Made by a program: the position numbers and the translations under genes | NCBI RefSeq assembly: GCF_030548205.1 | Contig: NZ_JAUORV010000001.1 | Location: forward strand, 62,001-126,000 | From: Aliiglaciecola sp. 3_MG-2023 | GTDB lineage: Bacteria > Pseudomonadota > Gammaproteobacteria > Enterobacterales > Alteromonadaceae | Direction: 5' to 3' | DNA length: 64,000 bases | The notes under the pieces: generated by a model | The model's database searches: none | Told to the model about the DNA's origin: nothing | The model's input: the letters and a program-made list of their open reading frames with translations, nothing else | In this document: in pieces, positions 1 to 9,029 of the stretch | How positions within the stretch are numbered: position 1 is the stretch's first letter | Layout of the letters: every line of letters starts with the position of its first letter

Positions 1-1
1 A

Positions 2-1441
2 GATGCCCAGAACTTGACCACCTTACTGCCAAGTCTATCGCCGGAAATAATGCCGGTTGCAGGTAGTGAACCCTATTTGGGCCTTAAAATGGCAGCCGAT
101 TTATTGAAAAATGCAGGTTTTTTAGAAGGCGAAATTTTTTGGATCACTGACGGTGTGGAAGTTTCTCAACTCGCTGAACTCAATAGTTACATTGAAAGTT
201 TACCCTATCGAATTTCCATATTGGGAGTAGGCACAGCCCAAGGCGCGCCTATTCAATTACTTGATGGTGATTTTTTAAAAGATAATAGAGGCGCTATTGT
301 GGTACCTAAAATGGACGCACAAATGTTGTCAGGTTTAGCCCGCAAAAGCGGTGGTAAATTTTATGCTATTTCGGCCAATGACAGTGATATTCAATATTTA
401 ACCCAGCAAAGTTTAATTAATCGCGAAACCGCATCGAACAAAGATGACAGTGAACAATTTGGCGATGAATGGCAAGAAGCCGGTCCATATTTATTATTGC
501 TCCTATTGCCCCTTGCAGCTTTTGCATTTAGACGCGGTTACCTGACTGTCTTTGTTGTTATGCTAGTAAGCAGCTCGTTAGTGCCTCAACCGGCATTTGC
601 AGAGGGTTGGCAAGATTGGTTTAAAAACAGCGACCAAAGAGGTTTGGAAGCACTGCAGCAAGAACAGTATGATCAAGCTGCAAAAGAGTTTGCAAGCCCT
701 ATGTGGCAAGGTGCCGCCCTTTACAAACAAGGCAATTATCAAGCAGCATTGGATGCATTTTCACAAGCTGAAGGGCCTCAGGCTCTTTACAATCAAGGGA
801 ATGCATTAGCCCAGCTTGGGGAGCTCGACGAAGCCATAAAACGGTACGAAGATGTTTTAAAGCTGCAACCAGAGCACCCGGAAGCACTAAAAAACAAGGA
901 AATTCTTGAGCAGCTAAAAGAACAGCAAGAACAACAAGAGCAAGAGCAACAACAACAGCAAGATCAACAAAGTGACGACTCTGAACATCAACAATCAGAC
1001 GATCAACAGACTGAACAACAAGACAGTCAAAATCAGCAGTCTCAACAGGATCAGCAAAGCCAGGATCAGCAAAATCAGGAATCTCAGCAGGATCAACAAA
1101 ACCAAGAACAACAGCAATCGCAGAATGAACAAGACTCTGATCAGAAGCAACAAGATCCACAACAAAGTGATTCTGAGCAAAATGATTCACAGCAGAATCC
1201 ACAATCAGAGCAACAAGAATCTGAACAAGAGCAAGACACTGAACAGCAACAAACCGCTGAACAACTTCAGCAAGCAGAAGAAAGCATGACGGATGAAGAG
1301 CGTGAGGAAATGCAGAGATTACAAAACTTATTAAATCGCGTCCCCGATGATCCGTCTTTTCTGTTAAAGCGCAAAATGCAATTGGAAAATCAACAACGAC
1401 GTCGTCAACGCACGCCAAGCCAGTCGAAGAGGAATTGGTAA
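2..1441 (+). CDS. BatB/BatC-like VWA-TPR membrane protein (5' truncated)
   Basis: The reading frame is open to the left window edge, so the true start lies upstream; the first possible start inside, a TTG at 14, is not credible. The visible part begins inside a von Willebrand A domain (the ITDGVE stretch resembles a late metal-site motif). It continues with two hydrophobic segments around residues 155-195 (LLLLLLPLAAFAF and a second one ending in AFA), and TPR-like repeats at about 205-300 (QALYNQGNALAQLGE). A long Gln/Glu/Ser/Asp-rich tail follows at about 300-420, and the C-terminus is basic. This is the layout of BatB/BatC aerotolerance-type proteins, normally encoded beside BatA and BatD. 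The next gene is BatD-like and starts 2 nt after the stop, so they are co-transcribed. The precise role of Bat proteins is not settled. Confidence 0.8.
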   Translation, partial: DAQNLTTLLPSLSPEIMPVAGSEPYLGLKMAADLLKNAGFLEGEIFWITDGVEVSQLAELNSYIESLPYRISILGVGTAQGAPIQLLDGDFLKDNRGAIVVPKMDAQMLSGLARKSGGKFYAISANDSDIQYLTQQSLINRETASNKDDSEQFGDEWQEAGPYLLLLLLPLAAFAFRRGYLTVFVVMLVSSSLVPQPAFAEGWQDWFKNSDQRGLEALQQEQYDQAAKEFASPMWQGAALYKQGNYQAALDAFSQAEGPQALYNQGNALAQLGELDEAIKRYEDVLKLQPEHPEALKNKEILEQLKEQQEQQEQEQQQQQDQQSDDSEHQQSDDQQTEQQDSQNQQSQQDQQSQDQQNQESQQDQQNQEQQQSQNEQDSDQKQQDPQQSDSEQNDSQQNPQSEQQESEQEQDTEQQQTAEQLQQAEESMTDEEREEMQRLQNLLNRVPDDPSFLLKRKMQLENQQRRRQRTPSQSKRNW

Positions 1442-1442
1442 C

Positions 1443-3176
1443 ATGTTAGTTAAATTGTTCACCCGAAAAACCCTTTTATTTACCTTGTTAGTGTTTAGCT
1501 TAATCAAGGTATCTAGCGTGTTTGCTCAAGTTGATAGTGTCACCGCCAGTGTAGATAAAAACCCAGCGATGGCGGATGAATCTATTGTTCTGACAGTGGT
1601 CGCTTTTGGTTCTGCTAACAACGCTGATTTTGATCCTAGCGTGTTGGAAGAAGATTTCGTTGTTGGTCGGACATCGGTAAGCAGTCAAACACGTGTCGTC
1701 AATTTTGATACCACCCGCTCGACAACTTGGACAACTATTTTAATCCCTCGCCAAGAAGGCACCTTCACCATTCCGGCTTTTAATGTTGGCGGGAAGTCGA
1801 CACAACCCATAACCGTTAGAGTCATTCCTGTTTCAGCGGCAAGCAATAGTAAGGCACGGGAAGCCTTTATTACTGCCGAAGTCGATGTTGGCCAACCTTA
1901 TGTACAACAAATGGTGAAATATAAGGTAAAAATTCACCTTGCCACCAGTTTACAACGGGGAAGTTTATCTGAACCTACGTTGGACAACGCAGATATTAGT
2001 CTTATTGGGAAAGATAAAGATTATTCTGAAATTGTCGATGGTCAGCGGTATCGCATAATCGAACGCAATTACGCGGTAATTCCGCAAACTAGTGGGCAAG
2101 TCAAAATAAAAGGTCCCTTATTCGAAGCCGAAGTAATTGATCGCAGTCAAAATAGTTTTAGTTATTTTAATCAAACCAGACCTATTAACCGTGTGGCTCC
2201 AGATATAGTTTTAGATGTTCAACCCATTCCATCAGATTTTGACGGACATTGGTTACCCAGCGAATTTGTGCAGTTAAATGAAGAATGGCAGCCCGACTTA
2301 TCGCAAGCTAAAGTAGGTGAACCTATTACCCGCACCCTAACCTTATCGGTATTAGGTGTTTCTGAACAACAATTACCGGAAATTGCTGGCCAATACCCAC
2401 CTAACTTTAAGGTATATCCTGATCAAGCAACAACCGCGTCGGTAACGAGAGATGATAACGTGATTGCGCAACGTGTTGAAAATATTGCAATCATTCCTAA
2501 CCGAGCGGGAAACTTTGTATTACCCCCAGTAAAAGTGGCTTGGTTTAATACGCTTACTAAGCAAACCGAATACGCAGAGTTACCGGCTCGTAGCATAGAA
2601 GTGGCAAGCTCGGCGCCTTCGAATCAAGGTAATTCGTTACCTGAAGCGCAAAACCCATTAATAGAAACTCAGTCGCCTCCCAGTATTGACAGTCCCGCAA
2701 GCGGGCCACTGGAACCCCAAATTGTCACCGTCACCGAAAAATCTATTTGGAGTATCAGCAGCTGGGTTTTACTGGTAATTTGGTTATTGACCTTAGCGCT
2801 TTGGTGGTTTACCCGCCGTCCAAAATCAATCTCACATGCCAACCAACAAACTCTGAGTACCAACGAGTCTGAGTCAGAAAACTGGAAGTTACTGAAAGCC
2901 GCCTTGAAGAGACACAAATCAAATGAAATATATCCAGCATTATTAAAATGGCAGTCTAGCGTGACAGAAACTTATGGCGCAACAATACTGGATGAAAATG
3001 CTATAACAAACTCAGATCTACAAGAAGAATTGAAGACAATGTTCGCTAGCCAATATGCCCAAGGTGACAAACAGTGGAAAAGTGATACCCTATCAACTGC
3101 GCTAACGACTATACGTCAAAAAATAATAAAAAATAAGAAGAATGCGCCTTCGTTGCATCCCCTTTATGCTTCCTAA
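1443..3176 (+). CDS. BatD-like membrane protein (oxygen tolerance family)
   Basis: The 577-residue protein has a cleavable signal peptide (hydrophobic core about residues 10-28, ending VFAQ) and a long periplasmic beta-rich region. One C-terminal membrane helix lies near residues 435-458 (WVLLVIWLLTLALWWF), followed by a cytoplasmic tail of about 120 residues. The opening after the signal (VDSVTASVDKNP then ESIVLTV) is typical of BatD proteins. BatD is thought to work with the VWA proteins BatA/BatB at the inner membrane. The start follows the upstream stop by 1 nt, indicating translational coupling. No catalytic motif is visible, so the function is known only by family. Confidence 0.85.
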   Translation: MLVKLFTRKTLLFTLLVFSLIKVSSVFAQVDSVTASVDKNPAMADESIVLTVVAFGSANNADFDPSVLEEDFVVGRTSVSSQTRVVNFDTTRSTTWTTILIPRQEGTFTIPAFNVGGKSTQPITVRVIPVSAASNSKAREAFITAEVDVGQPYVQQMVKYKVKIHLATSLQRGSLSEPTLDNADISLIGKDKDYSEIVDGQRYRIIERNYAVIPQTSGQVKIKGPLFEAEVIDRSQNSFSYFNQTRPINRVAPDIVLDVQPIPSDFDGHWLPSEFVQLNEEWQPDLSQAKVGEPITRTLTLSVLGVSEQQLPEIAGQYPPNFKVYPDQATTASVTRDDNVIAQRVENIAIIPNRAGNFVLPPVKVAWFNTLTKQTEYAELPARSIEVASSAPSNQGNSLPEAQNPLIETQSPPSIDSPASGPLEPQIVTVTEKSIWSISSWVLLVIWLLTLALWWFTRRPKSISHANQQTLSTNESESENWKLLKAALKRHKSNEIYPALLKWQSSVTETYGATILDENAITNSDLQEELKTMFASQYAQGDKQWKSDTLSTALTTIRQKIIKNKKNAPSLHPLYAS

Positions 3177-3209
3177 GGGATTGCGCCATAACGCCAGGAA
3201 AACTACATC

Positions 3210-5063
3210 ATGAAAACATTACAAAAATTTATTCCTTTAAGCCTAATTTCACTCGGACTTATTGCTTGCTCAGAACCTGCGCCAAAGGTCACATCAGACA
3301 CGCAAACCCAGGTCGAAAAACAGCTAACTGAACAAGTCAATCTCAGTGAATCAGAAAGGCTCGCAGCCTTTTTTGCAGATATGTTCGAAGCAGATTTAAA
3401 ACGCTCGCCGATGTCACAAAGCTATCTGGGTTATAAGTGGGATTACGGTAAATGGGACGACATTTCAGACCAAGCCGCTGATACAGATATCGCCATTATG
3501 CAGCAAAGGCTAAAAGACTTAGAAGAATTTGATCCAGAGCAACTTAGTCAACAAGAAAAAATGAGCTTGGAAATTGCCAAAGTCGATATTCAACGTCGGT
3601 TGGAAAATGACAAGTTTAGGCATCACACTTATATAATGGATCAGTTTCGCGCCTTTCATACTGTAGTACCGAGCTTTTTGGTGAACATTCACAGAGTAGG
3701 TAATCTTGAAGATGCTCAAGCCTATATATCTCGCTTGGATAAAGTAGATGAATTATTTGCGCAAGTAATAGAGCAACTAAAAATTAGACAAGAGTTAGGG
3801 GTTTTTCCACCGAAATGGTCTTATGATCAAATGATTCAGGCATCGCAAAATGTGATTAGCGGTAACCCATTTATCGAATCAGCAGAAGACTCCACCATAT
3901 GGAAAGATTTTCAAGAGAAGCTAGCAGCGTTAGATATTTCCAACGCCGAGAAGACAGGTCTGAAAAAACAAGCTAGAGATGCATTACAAGAATCTGTTTT
4001 ACCTGCTTACCAAGCACTTATTAGCGAGCTAGAAATTCAACGTGACTTATCTCCCGAGGGAGATGGCGTTTGGCGCTTACCCGATGGAGATAAATGGTAT
4101 GACAATCGTTTGGCTTGGTTTACCACTACCGACCTCACTGCCCAGGAAGTTCACGATATAGGTCTTAAACATGTGGAGCGTATCCACGGTTTGATGCAAG
4201 AAATTATGGATAAAGTGAATTTTGATGGCTCACTGCAGGACTTCTTCACTTTCATGCGTACCAGTGATCAATTCTACTACGCCAATGATGATACTGGCCG
4301 TGAACAGTATCTAGCTGATGCCACTGCCCTAATCAACGAAATGAAAAATACAATCCCAGAATATTTTGGATTAATGCCACAAGCGGAAATGATAGTGAAG
4401 CGCGTTGAACCTTTCCGCGAAAAATCTGCGGGCAAAGCATTTTATCAAAGCCCTTCTAAAGATGGATCACGACCAGGGAGTTACTACGCGAACCTGTACA
4501 ATATGAAAGATATGCCAACCTACCAAATGGAAGCTTTAGCCTATCATGAAGGTATTCCTGGCCATCATATGCAACGTGCAATTGCCCAAGAATTAGAAGG
4601 CATCCCTGAATTCCAAAAATATGTGTCTTTCACTGCATATACTGAAGGTTGGGGCTTATATTCCGAAGAATTAGCCAAAGATATGGGATTCTATCAAGAT
4701 CCGTATTCTGACTTTGGACGTTTAGCCATGGAACTCTGGAGAGCGTGCCGTCTAGTGGTAGATACCGGTATTCATTCGCAAAAATGGAGTCGTGAAAAAG
4801 CCATACAGTATTTGGTTGAAAATACACCCAATCCCGAGGGTGACTCCGTAAAAGCAATTGAACGTTATATTGCCATGCCGGGTCAGGCCACCGCCTATAT
4901 GATAGGTAAATTAAAAATCATGGAACTGCGTGCTTATGCGCAACAAACCCTTGGCGACAAATTTGATATACGAGGATTTCATGATGAAATCTTAAAAGAC
5001 GGCCCTGTGCCCCTTAATATCTTAGAAGATAAGATAAACGCTTGGGTAACAAGTCAGCAATAA
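3210..5063 (+). CDS. DUF885 family lipoprotein, putative metallopeptidase
   Basis: The 617-residue protein begins with a lipoprotein signal (LIACSE, lipidation at the Cys near residue 20), so it is expected to be membrane-anchored in the periplasm. The family hallmark HEGIPGHH lies at residues 446-453, and an ESxGWxxY-like stretch (TEGWGLYSEELA) follows about 35 residues later, consistent with a zinc peptidase fold. DUF885 proteins are largely uncharacterised and the substrate is unknown. The gene is separated from batD by 33 nt and is followed by a clear intrinsic terminator, so it may be the last gene of the bat transcript. Confidence 0.88.
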   Translation: MKTLQKFIPLSLISLGLIACSEPAPKVTSDTQTQVEKQLTEQVNLSESERLAAFFADMFEADLKRSPMSQSYLGYKWDYGKWDDISDQAADTDIAIMQQRLKDLEEFDPEQLSQQEKMSLEIAKVDIQRRLENDKFRHHTYIMDQFRAFHTVVPSFLVNIHRVGNLEDAQAYISRLDKVDELFAQVIEQLKIRQELGVFPPKWSYDQMIQASQNVISGNPFIESAEDSTIWKDFQEKLAALDISNAEKTGLKKQARDALQESVLPAYQALISELEIQRDLSPEGDGVWRLPDGDKWYDNRLAWFTTTDLTAQEVHDIGLKHVERIHGLMQEIMDKVNFDGSLQDFFTFMRTSDQFYYANDDTGREQYLADATALINEMKNTIPEYFGLMPQAEMIVKRVEPFREKSAGKAFYQSPSKDGSRPGSYYANLYNMKDMPTYQMEALAYHEGIPGHHMQRAIAQELEGIPEFQKYVSFTAYTEGWGLYSEELAKDMGFYQDPYSDFGRLAMELWRACRLVVDTGIHSQKWSREKAIQYLVENTPNPEGDSVKAIERYIAMPGQATAYMIGKLKIMELRAYAQQTLGDKFDIRGFHDEILKDGPVPLNILEDKINAWVTSQQ

Positions 5064-5091
5064 ATTGACTACCTACCTATAGTATTTGTTG

Positions 5092-5118
5092 AAAAATCCG
5101 GTATCCACCGGATTTTTT
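5092..5118 (+). terminator. Rho-independent terminator after the DUF885 gene
   Basis: A stem of AAATCCGGT pairing with ACCGGATTT around a 4-nt loop, followed by a T run, starts about 30 nt after the DUF885 stop codon. The A-rich left arm makes it partly bidirectional, but no gene reads in from the right on the opposite strand. Confidence 0.85.
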
Positions 5119-5230
5119 AATGTCTATGGCTCTATCAATCGCTAACATGATAGTCTAGATTTACAGTAAGCATTTTATAAATTTAATTCTTATACTAATC
5201 ATAAACTTAATAAAAAAGGTTTAAGAACTT

Positions 5231-5788
5231 ATGTTTTTTCGAAAGCAATCTGCCAATGACTCGGTCTCTGAAGATGTGGTAGTAAAACAAAAACGATACG
5301 AGACCTTAGTGCATAGCTTGCATGCCGATATATTTCGGTACGCTTACTGGTTAGTTAAAGATAAAGCTGTGGCAGAGGATATCGTTCAGGAGACGTTTTT
5401 ACGAGCTTGGAAATCGCTGGATTCATTAAAAGATGAGAAAGCCGCAAAGTCTTGGTTAATTACCATATTGCGTCGTGAAAATGCACGAAGATTTGAACGT
5501 AAACAATTTGATTTAGTCGATATGGATGATGTGACTTTGGAAGGAGATAATTTGTCCAACGAATTAGAAATTGAGTATCAGGAACTCAGATTGCTAATGG
5601 CAGATTTAAACGAAGAATATCGTGAGCCCCTTATACTTCAAGTTATGTATGGGTATAGCGGAGACGAAATTGCTAAGCAATTAAATCTTAATAAAAATAC
5701 GGTAATGACTAGATTGTTTAGAGCACGTAGTCAATTAAAAGAAGCGTTAGAGAAATCAAATAACAGTAGAGGTTATAAAAATGGATGA
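5231..5788 (+). CDS. ECF-type RNA polymerase sigma factor
   Basis: The 185-residue protein has sigma-70 region 2 at about residues 30-95 (DIFRYAYWLVKDKAVAEDIVQETFLRAWK) and region 4 at about 115-165 (ELRLLMADLNEEYREPLILQ, then YSGDEIAKQLNLNKNTVMTR). Region 3 is absent, which is the ECF layout. It is followed by a DUF3379 gene that overlaps its last 8 nt, the usual gammaproteobacterial arrangement, which suggests the neighbour controls it. The upstream region is AT-rich, but no promoter could be called. The signal it answers to is unknown. Confidence 0.9.
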   Translation: MFFRKQSANDSVSEDVVVKQKRYETLVHSLHADIFRYAYWLVKDKAVAEDIVQETFLRAWKSLDSLKDEKAAKSWLITILRRENARRFERKQFDLVDMDDVTLEGDNLSNELEIEYQELRLLMADLNEEYREPLILQVMYGYSGDEIAKQLNLNKNTVMTRLFRARSQLKEALEKSNNSRGYKNG

Positions 5789-6494
5789 TTTGACATTCCG
5801 TCGTACCATTTACGCAGACCCTAATTGTGCTGATGAAGAAGTAATACAAGCAGCTCAAGAAGATGCTAAAAAACAACAGTTTTGGAACGATGTTAAACAG
5901 CTAGATGAATCAATTGCTAAAGCTGCCAGCATTGCTGTCCCTGATAACCTAGCTGAAAAGTTGATTTTAAAACAATCGACAGAAGTGGTTAAAACTCAGC
6001 GAGCGAAGAGTCGCATACATTTAGCGGTGGCCGCATCAGTAGCCTTTGTTATTGGTATTAGTTTTAGTCTGTTTCAGCAACCACAAGGGATTGATTTAGG
6101 CGAACATGCGTTAGCCCACGTTACTCAAGAAGGCAATGGGTACGCATTACAAGTGAACGGCGACTTTGCCCTAGATAATGTCAATGTACAGTTAGCAAAT
6201 CTAGGTGCTGAGTTCACTCAGAAAGTCGGACGGATTTATTATGCTAACTTTTGTGTATTCGACAACGTTCGCAGTTTCCATTTGGTTTTGGAATCTGAAG
6301 ATGGAGAAAAGGTAACTGTGTTTGTGGTACCTCAAACCAATGATATGCACAGCGAAGAAAACTTTTCAGGCCATCATTTGAAGGGGCAAATGTTTACCAG
6401 TCATCAAGCCAATGTCATTGTGGTAGGTGAACATGACAAGTCAGTGGGTAAAATGAAAGAAAAGCTACAAAAAACACTACGTTTTAGTGCTTAG
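5781..6494 (+). CDS. DUF3379 family protein, probable anti-sigma partner
   Basis: The 237-residue protein has a cytoplasmic N-terminal part (LTFRRTIYADPNC, typical of DUF3379) and a single hydrophobic helix near residues 80-98 (IHLAVAASVAFVIGISFSLF). A C-terminal domain of about 135 residues would then face the periplasm. This single-pass layout, immediately after an ECF sigma gene with an overlapping start, is what an anti-sigma factor looks like. That role is inferred from context; I know of no demonstrated function for the family. Confidence 0.82.
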   Translation: MDDLTFRRTIYADPNCADEEVIQAAQEDAKKQQFWNDVKQLDESIAKAASIAVPDNLAEKLILKQSTEVVKTQRAKSRIHLAVAASVAFVIGISFSLFQQPQGIDLGEHALAHVTQEGNGYALQVNGDFALDNVNVQLANLGAEFTQKVGRIYYANFCVFDNVRSFHLVLESEDGEKVTVFVVPQTNDMHSEENFSGHHLKGQMFTSHQANVIVVGEHDKSVGKMKEKLQKTLRFSA

Positions 6495-6518
6495 TAATCG
6501 CAAACACTATAGGTTTAG

Positions 6519-6558
6519 CTGAAGATAATCTTATTCGCTTTTCAAAGGTTATCTTCAG
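6519..6558. terminator. Inverted repeat between convergent genes, possible bidirectional terminator
   Basis: A perfect 10-bp inverted repeat, CTGAAGATAA and TTATCTTCAG, is separated by 20 nt. It lies between the stop codons of the DUF3379 gene (+) and the DUF3087 gene (-). The U tract is poor, so termination is only suggested. Confidence 0.45.
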
Positions 6559-6586
6559 TTGATATTCCATTAGCCAAGAGTTCCCA

Positions 6587-7093
6587 TTAAAATTTTTTCA
6601 ACATTCCCTCATTATAATCATTCGCATTTAAGCGTAAATTATATTGTGTTGCTAAGCCGTCGAGTTCTGCTTGATGAATCGCTAACTCTTCCATAGTAAT
6701 GGTATTGTCATCGAGTTGCCAAAGTTGCCGAGAGCCTGCGTAGCAGTATTGCAAGGTAATCAAAGCATCAACATTGCCCTGTTGAGCAGCCAGCTTAATT
6801 TGGGGCATTTTACGATTGATTTTATTCAGCGCTTTTTTCAGTTCCCATACATAAACCACTTCAGTCATAAACTCCGAATAGCGGTATTTATTCAATAGCA
6901 AGCCGATGCTAATTGCAGTGACTAAAACCCCGATAAAATTCCAATGAAAATGACTGCCACTTTCGTCTGGAAATAGCAAAATGAGTAGTTGGGAAATAGC
7001 TAAACTGCCGGCGGCTAAGGCGATGATACAGGCCACAATGATTCGATTTAAGCGTTTGCGATAGAGAACTTTATTAATGTCATGAAGACGCAT
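6587..7093 (-). CDS. DUF3087 family membrane protein
   Basis: The 168-residue protein has two predicted membrane helices near residues 17-38 (IIVACIIALAAGSLAISQLL) and 50-67 (NFIGVLVTAISIGLLLN), followed by a soluble C-terminal region of about 100 residues. The stretch YVWELKKALNKINRKM is characteristic of DUF3087 proteins found in Alteromonadales. The function is unknown. It stands alone on the - strand between + strand genes. Confidence 0.8.
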   Translation of the reverse strand: MRLHDINKVLYRKRLNRIIVACIIALAAGSLAISQLLILLFPDESGSHFHWNFIGVLVTAISIGLLLNKYRYSEFMTEVVYVWELKKALNKINRKMPQIKLAAQQGNVDALITLQYCYAGSRQLWQLDDNTITMEELAIHQAELDGLATQYNLRLNANDYNEGMLKKF

Positions 7094-7222
7094 AATTACC
7101 TGAGTACAACTTTTATCTTTGTTTATTGTATGTCATTGTAACTAAGTTGCTCCGGTAACTAAAAAGTATTTTTTACTGGGTGCGAAAGAATCAAACTCCA
7201 ATAAATTATTTAGGGAAGTGTC

Positions 7223-7753
7223 GTGAAGATCATTGCGTCTGTAATACTGTTAATGGGTTGTTTTATGTTTAGTGCCTTCGCCTCTGAAAGTTCCCTTGAT
7301 ATCCCTCTACCTGAACTAAAAAACTATCAGGTGAACAATGAGAAGATGGTGAGCTCGGGTTTGCCCAGCAAAGCGCATTTACAACGTTTACAAACCTTAG
7401 GTTTAAGCAACGTTGTAGATCTCATTCCTGATGACAGAACTCAGCACCAAGCACTTATGGATAATATAAATTTGAATTATCATAATATTGCGGTGGAATG
7501 GGAAAACCCCACCTTAGAAAACTTTCAAGAATACGTTAGGGTTATGCAAGAATTTACCGCAAGTGACGGGGTTACCCTCACCCATTGCCGCGTCAATATG
7601 CGAGGTTCAGTATTTACCTACCTGTACCAAGTAACGCAATTACACAAACCTGAAAAAGCGGCTAGACAAGACATGTTAGCAATCTGGCAACCTAATGATA
7701 TTTGGTTAGGCTTTATTGACGAAGTTTTAACTGCTTACAAACACCAGAACTAG
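7223..7753 (+). CDS. Secreted protein tyrosine phosphatase-like protein
   Basis: The 176-residue protein starts with GTG, preceded by an AGGGAAG ribosome site. A signal peptide ends near residue 20 (FSAFA), so the protein is probably periplasmic. It carries a phosphatase-loop-like motif HCRVNMR at residues 121-127, with Cys122 and Arg127 in the C-x4-R spacing seen in DUF442/BLH-type and related phosphatases. The usual loop glycine is replaced by Asn, a variant I associate with a subset of these proteins. The substrate is unknown. Confidence 0.75.
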   Translation: MKIIASVILLMGCFMFSAFASESSLDIPLPELKNYQVNNEKMVSSGLPSKAHLQRLQTLGLSNVVDLIPDDRTQHQALMDNINLNYHNIAVEWENPTLENFQEYVRVMQEFTASDGVTLTHCRVNMRGSVFTYLYQVTQLHKPEKAARQDMLAIWQPNDIWLGFIDEVLTAYKHQN

Positions 7754-7770
7754 TTTAAAAGGAGACGGGA

Positions 7771-7965
7771 ATGGACGGTACTAAACGTTCTAATATTAGA
7801 ATTGGCAGCAGTGTTGCAATTGTACTGAAACAAGATCAGCGCAGCGGTAATCTTACCCAAGGGGTCGTTTCAGCCATACTAACCAAATCACCGAATCATC
7901 CACACGGCATCAAAGTGCGTTTAGAAGATGGTCAAGTCGGCAGAGTTAAGGAAATTGAGTCATAA
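7771..7965 (+). CDS. YwbE family protein
   Basis: The 64-residue protein matches the small YwbE (DUF2196) family along its length (RSNIRIGSSVAIVLKQDQRS, then LTQGVVSAILTKSPNHPHGI, then VRLEDGQVGRVKEI). The family is basic, probably folds like a small beta-barrel, and has no established function. The gene has a strong ribosome site (AAAGGAGACGGGA) 17 nt after the phosphatase stop, so the two are probably co-transcribed. Confidence 0.9.
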   Translation: MDGTKRSNIRIGSSVAIVLKQDQRSGNLTQGVVSAILTKSPNHPHGIKVRLEDGQVGRVKEIES

Positions 7966-8071
7966 CGTGACCTTAAATTAATGGTTAAAAACCCCGGTTT
8001 GCTTAAATTAAAATCAGAGAATTCATCCACCAGCTATTTAAAAACGGATGTGAGTACTGTATAAACGCGCC

Positions 8072-8929
8072 ATGAAAATTCCAAAACGTTTACAACCACT
8101 AGTCGAAGACGGACTGATTGACGAAGTGCTTTACCAGCTTATGAGCGGTAAAGAAGCCACCGTATTTGTGGTAAAAAGCCAAGGCGAGATCCGTTGCGCC
8201 AAAGTGTACAAAGAAGTGATGCAACGCAGCTTCAAAAAAGCCGCGCAGTATCAAGAGGGCCGCAAGGTAAAAAATAGTCGCCGCGCTAGAGCCATGGAAA
8301 AAGGTTCTAAGTTTGGTCGCAAACAATTGGAAGATGCCTGGCAAAACGCTGAAGTTGACGCCCTTTTTACCCTTTCTAAAGCCGGAGTACGAGTGCCCCA
8401 ACCCTTTGGTTGTTATGATGGCGTGTTACTGATGGAACTAGTCACCACAGAAAATGGTGAAGTTGCCCCTCGTTTAAACGATGTTTCCATGTCTAAACAG
8501 CAAGCCTTAGAAGATCATGCTCAGGTCATGTTTTACGTGATGCTGATGTTATGCTCAGGTTTAGTCCATGGGGATTTATCGGAGTTTAATGTGTTAGTTG
8601 ATGATTATGGCCCAGTGATTATTGACTTGCCTCAGGCTGTCAACGCTGCGGCAAATAACAATGCCTTTAGTATGCTGCAACGCGACGTGCGCAATATGAC
8701 GGATTATTACGGGGAATTTGCTCCAGAACTACATCACACTCACTATGCTGAAGAAATGTGGGCATTGTTTGAAGCGGGCGAGTTAACCCCAGAAACCGAA
8801 TTAACTGGGCAGTTTGAATTTGATCACAGTGCTGCCGATGTGGATAACGTGCTAGAAGAAATAAAAGCCGCGTTCGCTGAAGAAGAAGAACGTTTAGCCC
8901 GTATCCGGGCGGCTGACAATGATGAATAG
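8072..8929 (+). CDS. RIO1-type serine protein kinase (PA4780 family)
   Basis: The 285-residue kinase is of the bacterial RIO type. Visible elements are the ATP-binding segment with Lys near residue 44 (IRCAKVYKE), the catalytic loop HGDLSEFN at 166-173 and the metal-binding IDLPQ at 184-188, which replaces the DFG of ordinary kinases. An acidic C-terminal tail ends the protein. These kinases are widespread in Gammaproteobacteria and their substrates are mostly unknown. The gene is convergent with flhB, with a short tandem repeat between them. Confidence 0.9.
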   Translation: MKIPKRLQPLVEDGLIDEVLYQLMSGKEATVFVVKSQGEIRCAKVYKEVMQRSFKKAAQYQEGRKVKNSRRARAMEKGSKFGRKQLEDAWQNAEVDALFTLSKAGVRVPQPFGCYDGVLLMELVTTENGEVAPRLNDVSMSKQQALEDHAQVMFYVMLMLCSGLVHGDLSEFNVLVDDYGPVIIDLPQAVNAAANNNAFSMLQRDVRNMTDYYGEFAPELHHTHYAEEMWALFEAGELTPETELTGQFEFDHSAADVDNVLEEIKAAFAEEEERLARIRAADNDE

Positions 8930-8956
8930 CCTCTATCAATTCACAAGCATTTGGCA

Positions 8957-9020
8957 GTCTAAGAAAACTTCGGTCTAAGAAAACTTCGGTCTAAGAACGC
9001 TTCAGTCTAAGAACGCTTCG
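8957..9020. repeat. Four tandem copies of a 16-bp unit
   Basis: The unit GTCTAAGAAAACTTCG occurs twice exactly, followed by GTCTAAGAACGCTTCA and GTCTAAGAACGCTTCG, with no spacers. Each unit has a small inverted element (GAA-nnn-TTC). The array fills most of the gap between the stops of the convergent RIO kinase and flhB genes. Confidence 0.9.
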
Positions 9021-9029
9021 CGACAGTTT

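Noticed and set aside
699-1418. A 239-codon open frame on the - strand opposite the BatB-like tail
   Set aside because: It is a shadow of the Gln-rich coding region (CAA/CAG runs read as Leu/Val on the other strand). No start signal or recognisable domain.
8957-9020. The 16-bp repeats as a CRISPR array
   Set aside because: Units are directly adjacent with no spacers, too short, and no cas genes are present.
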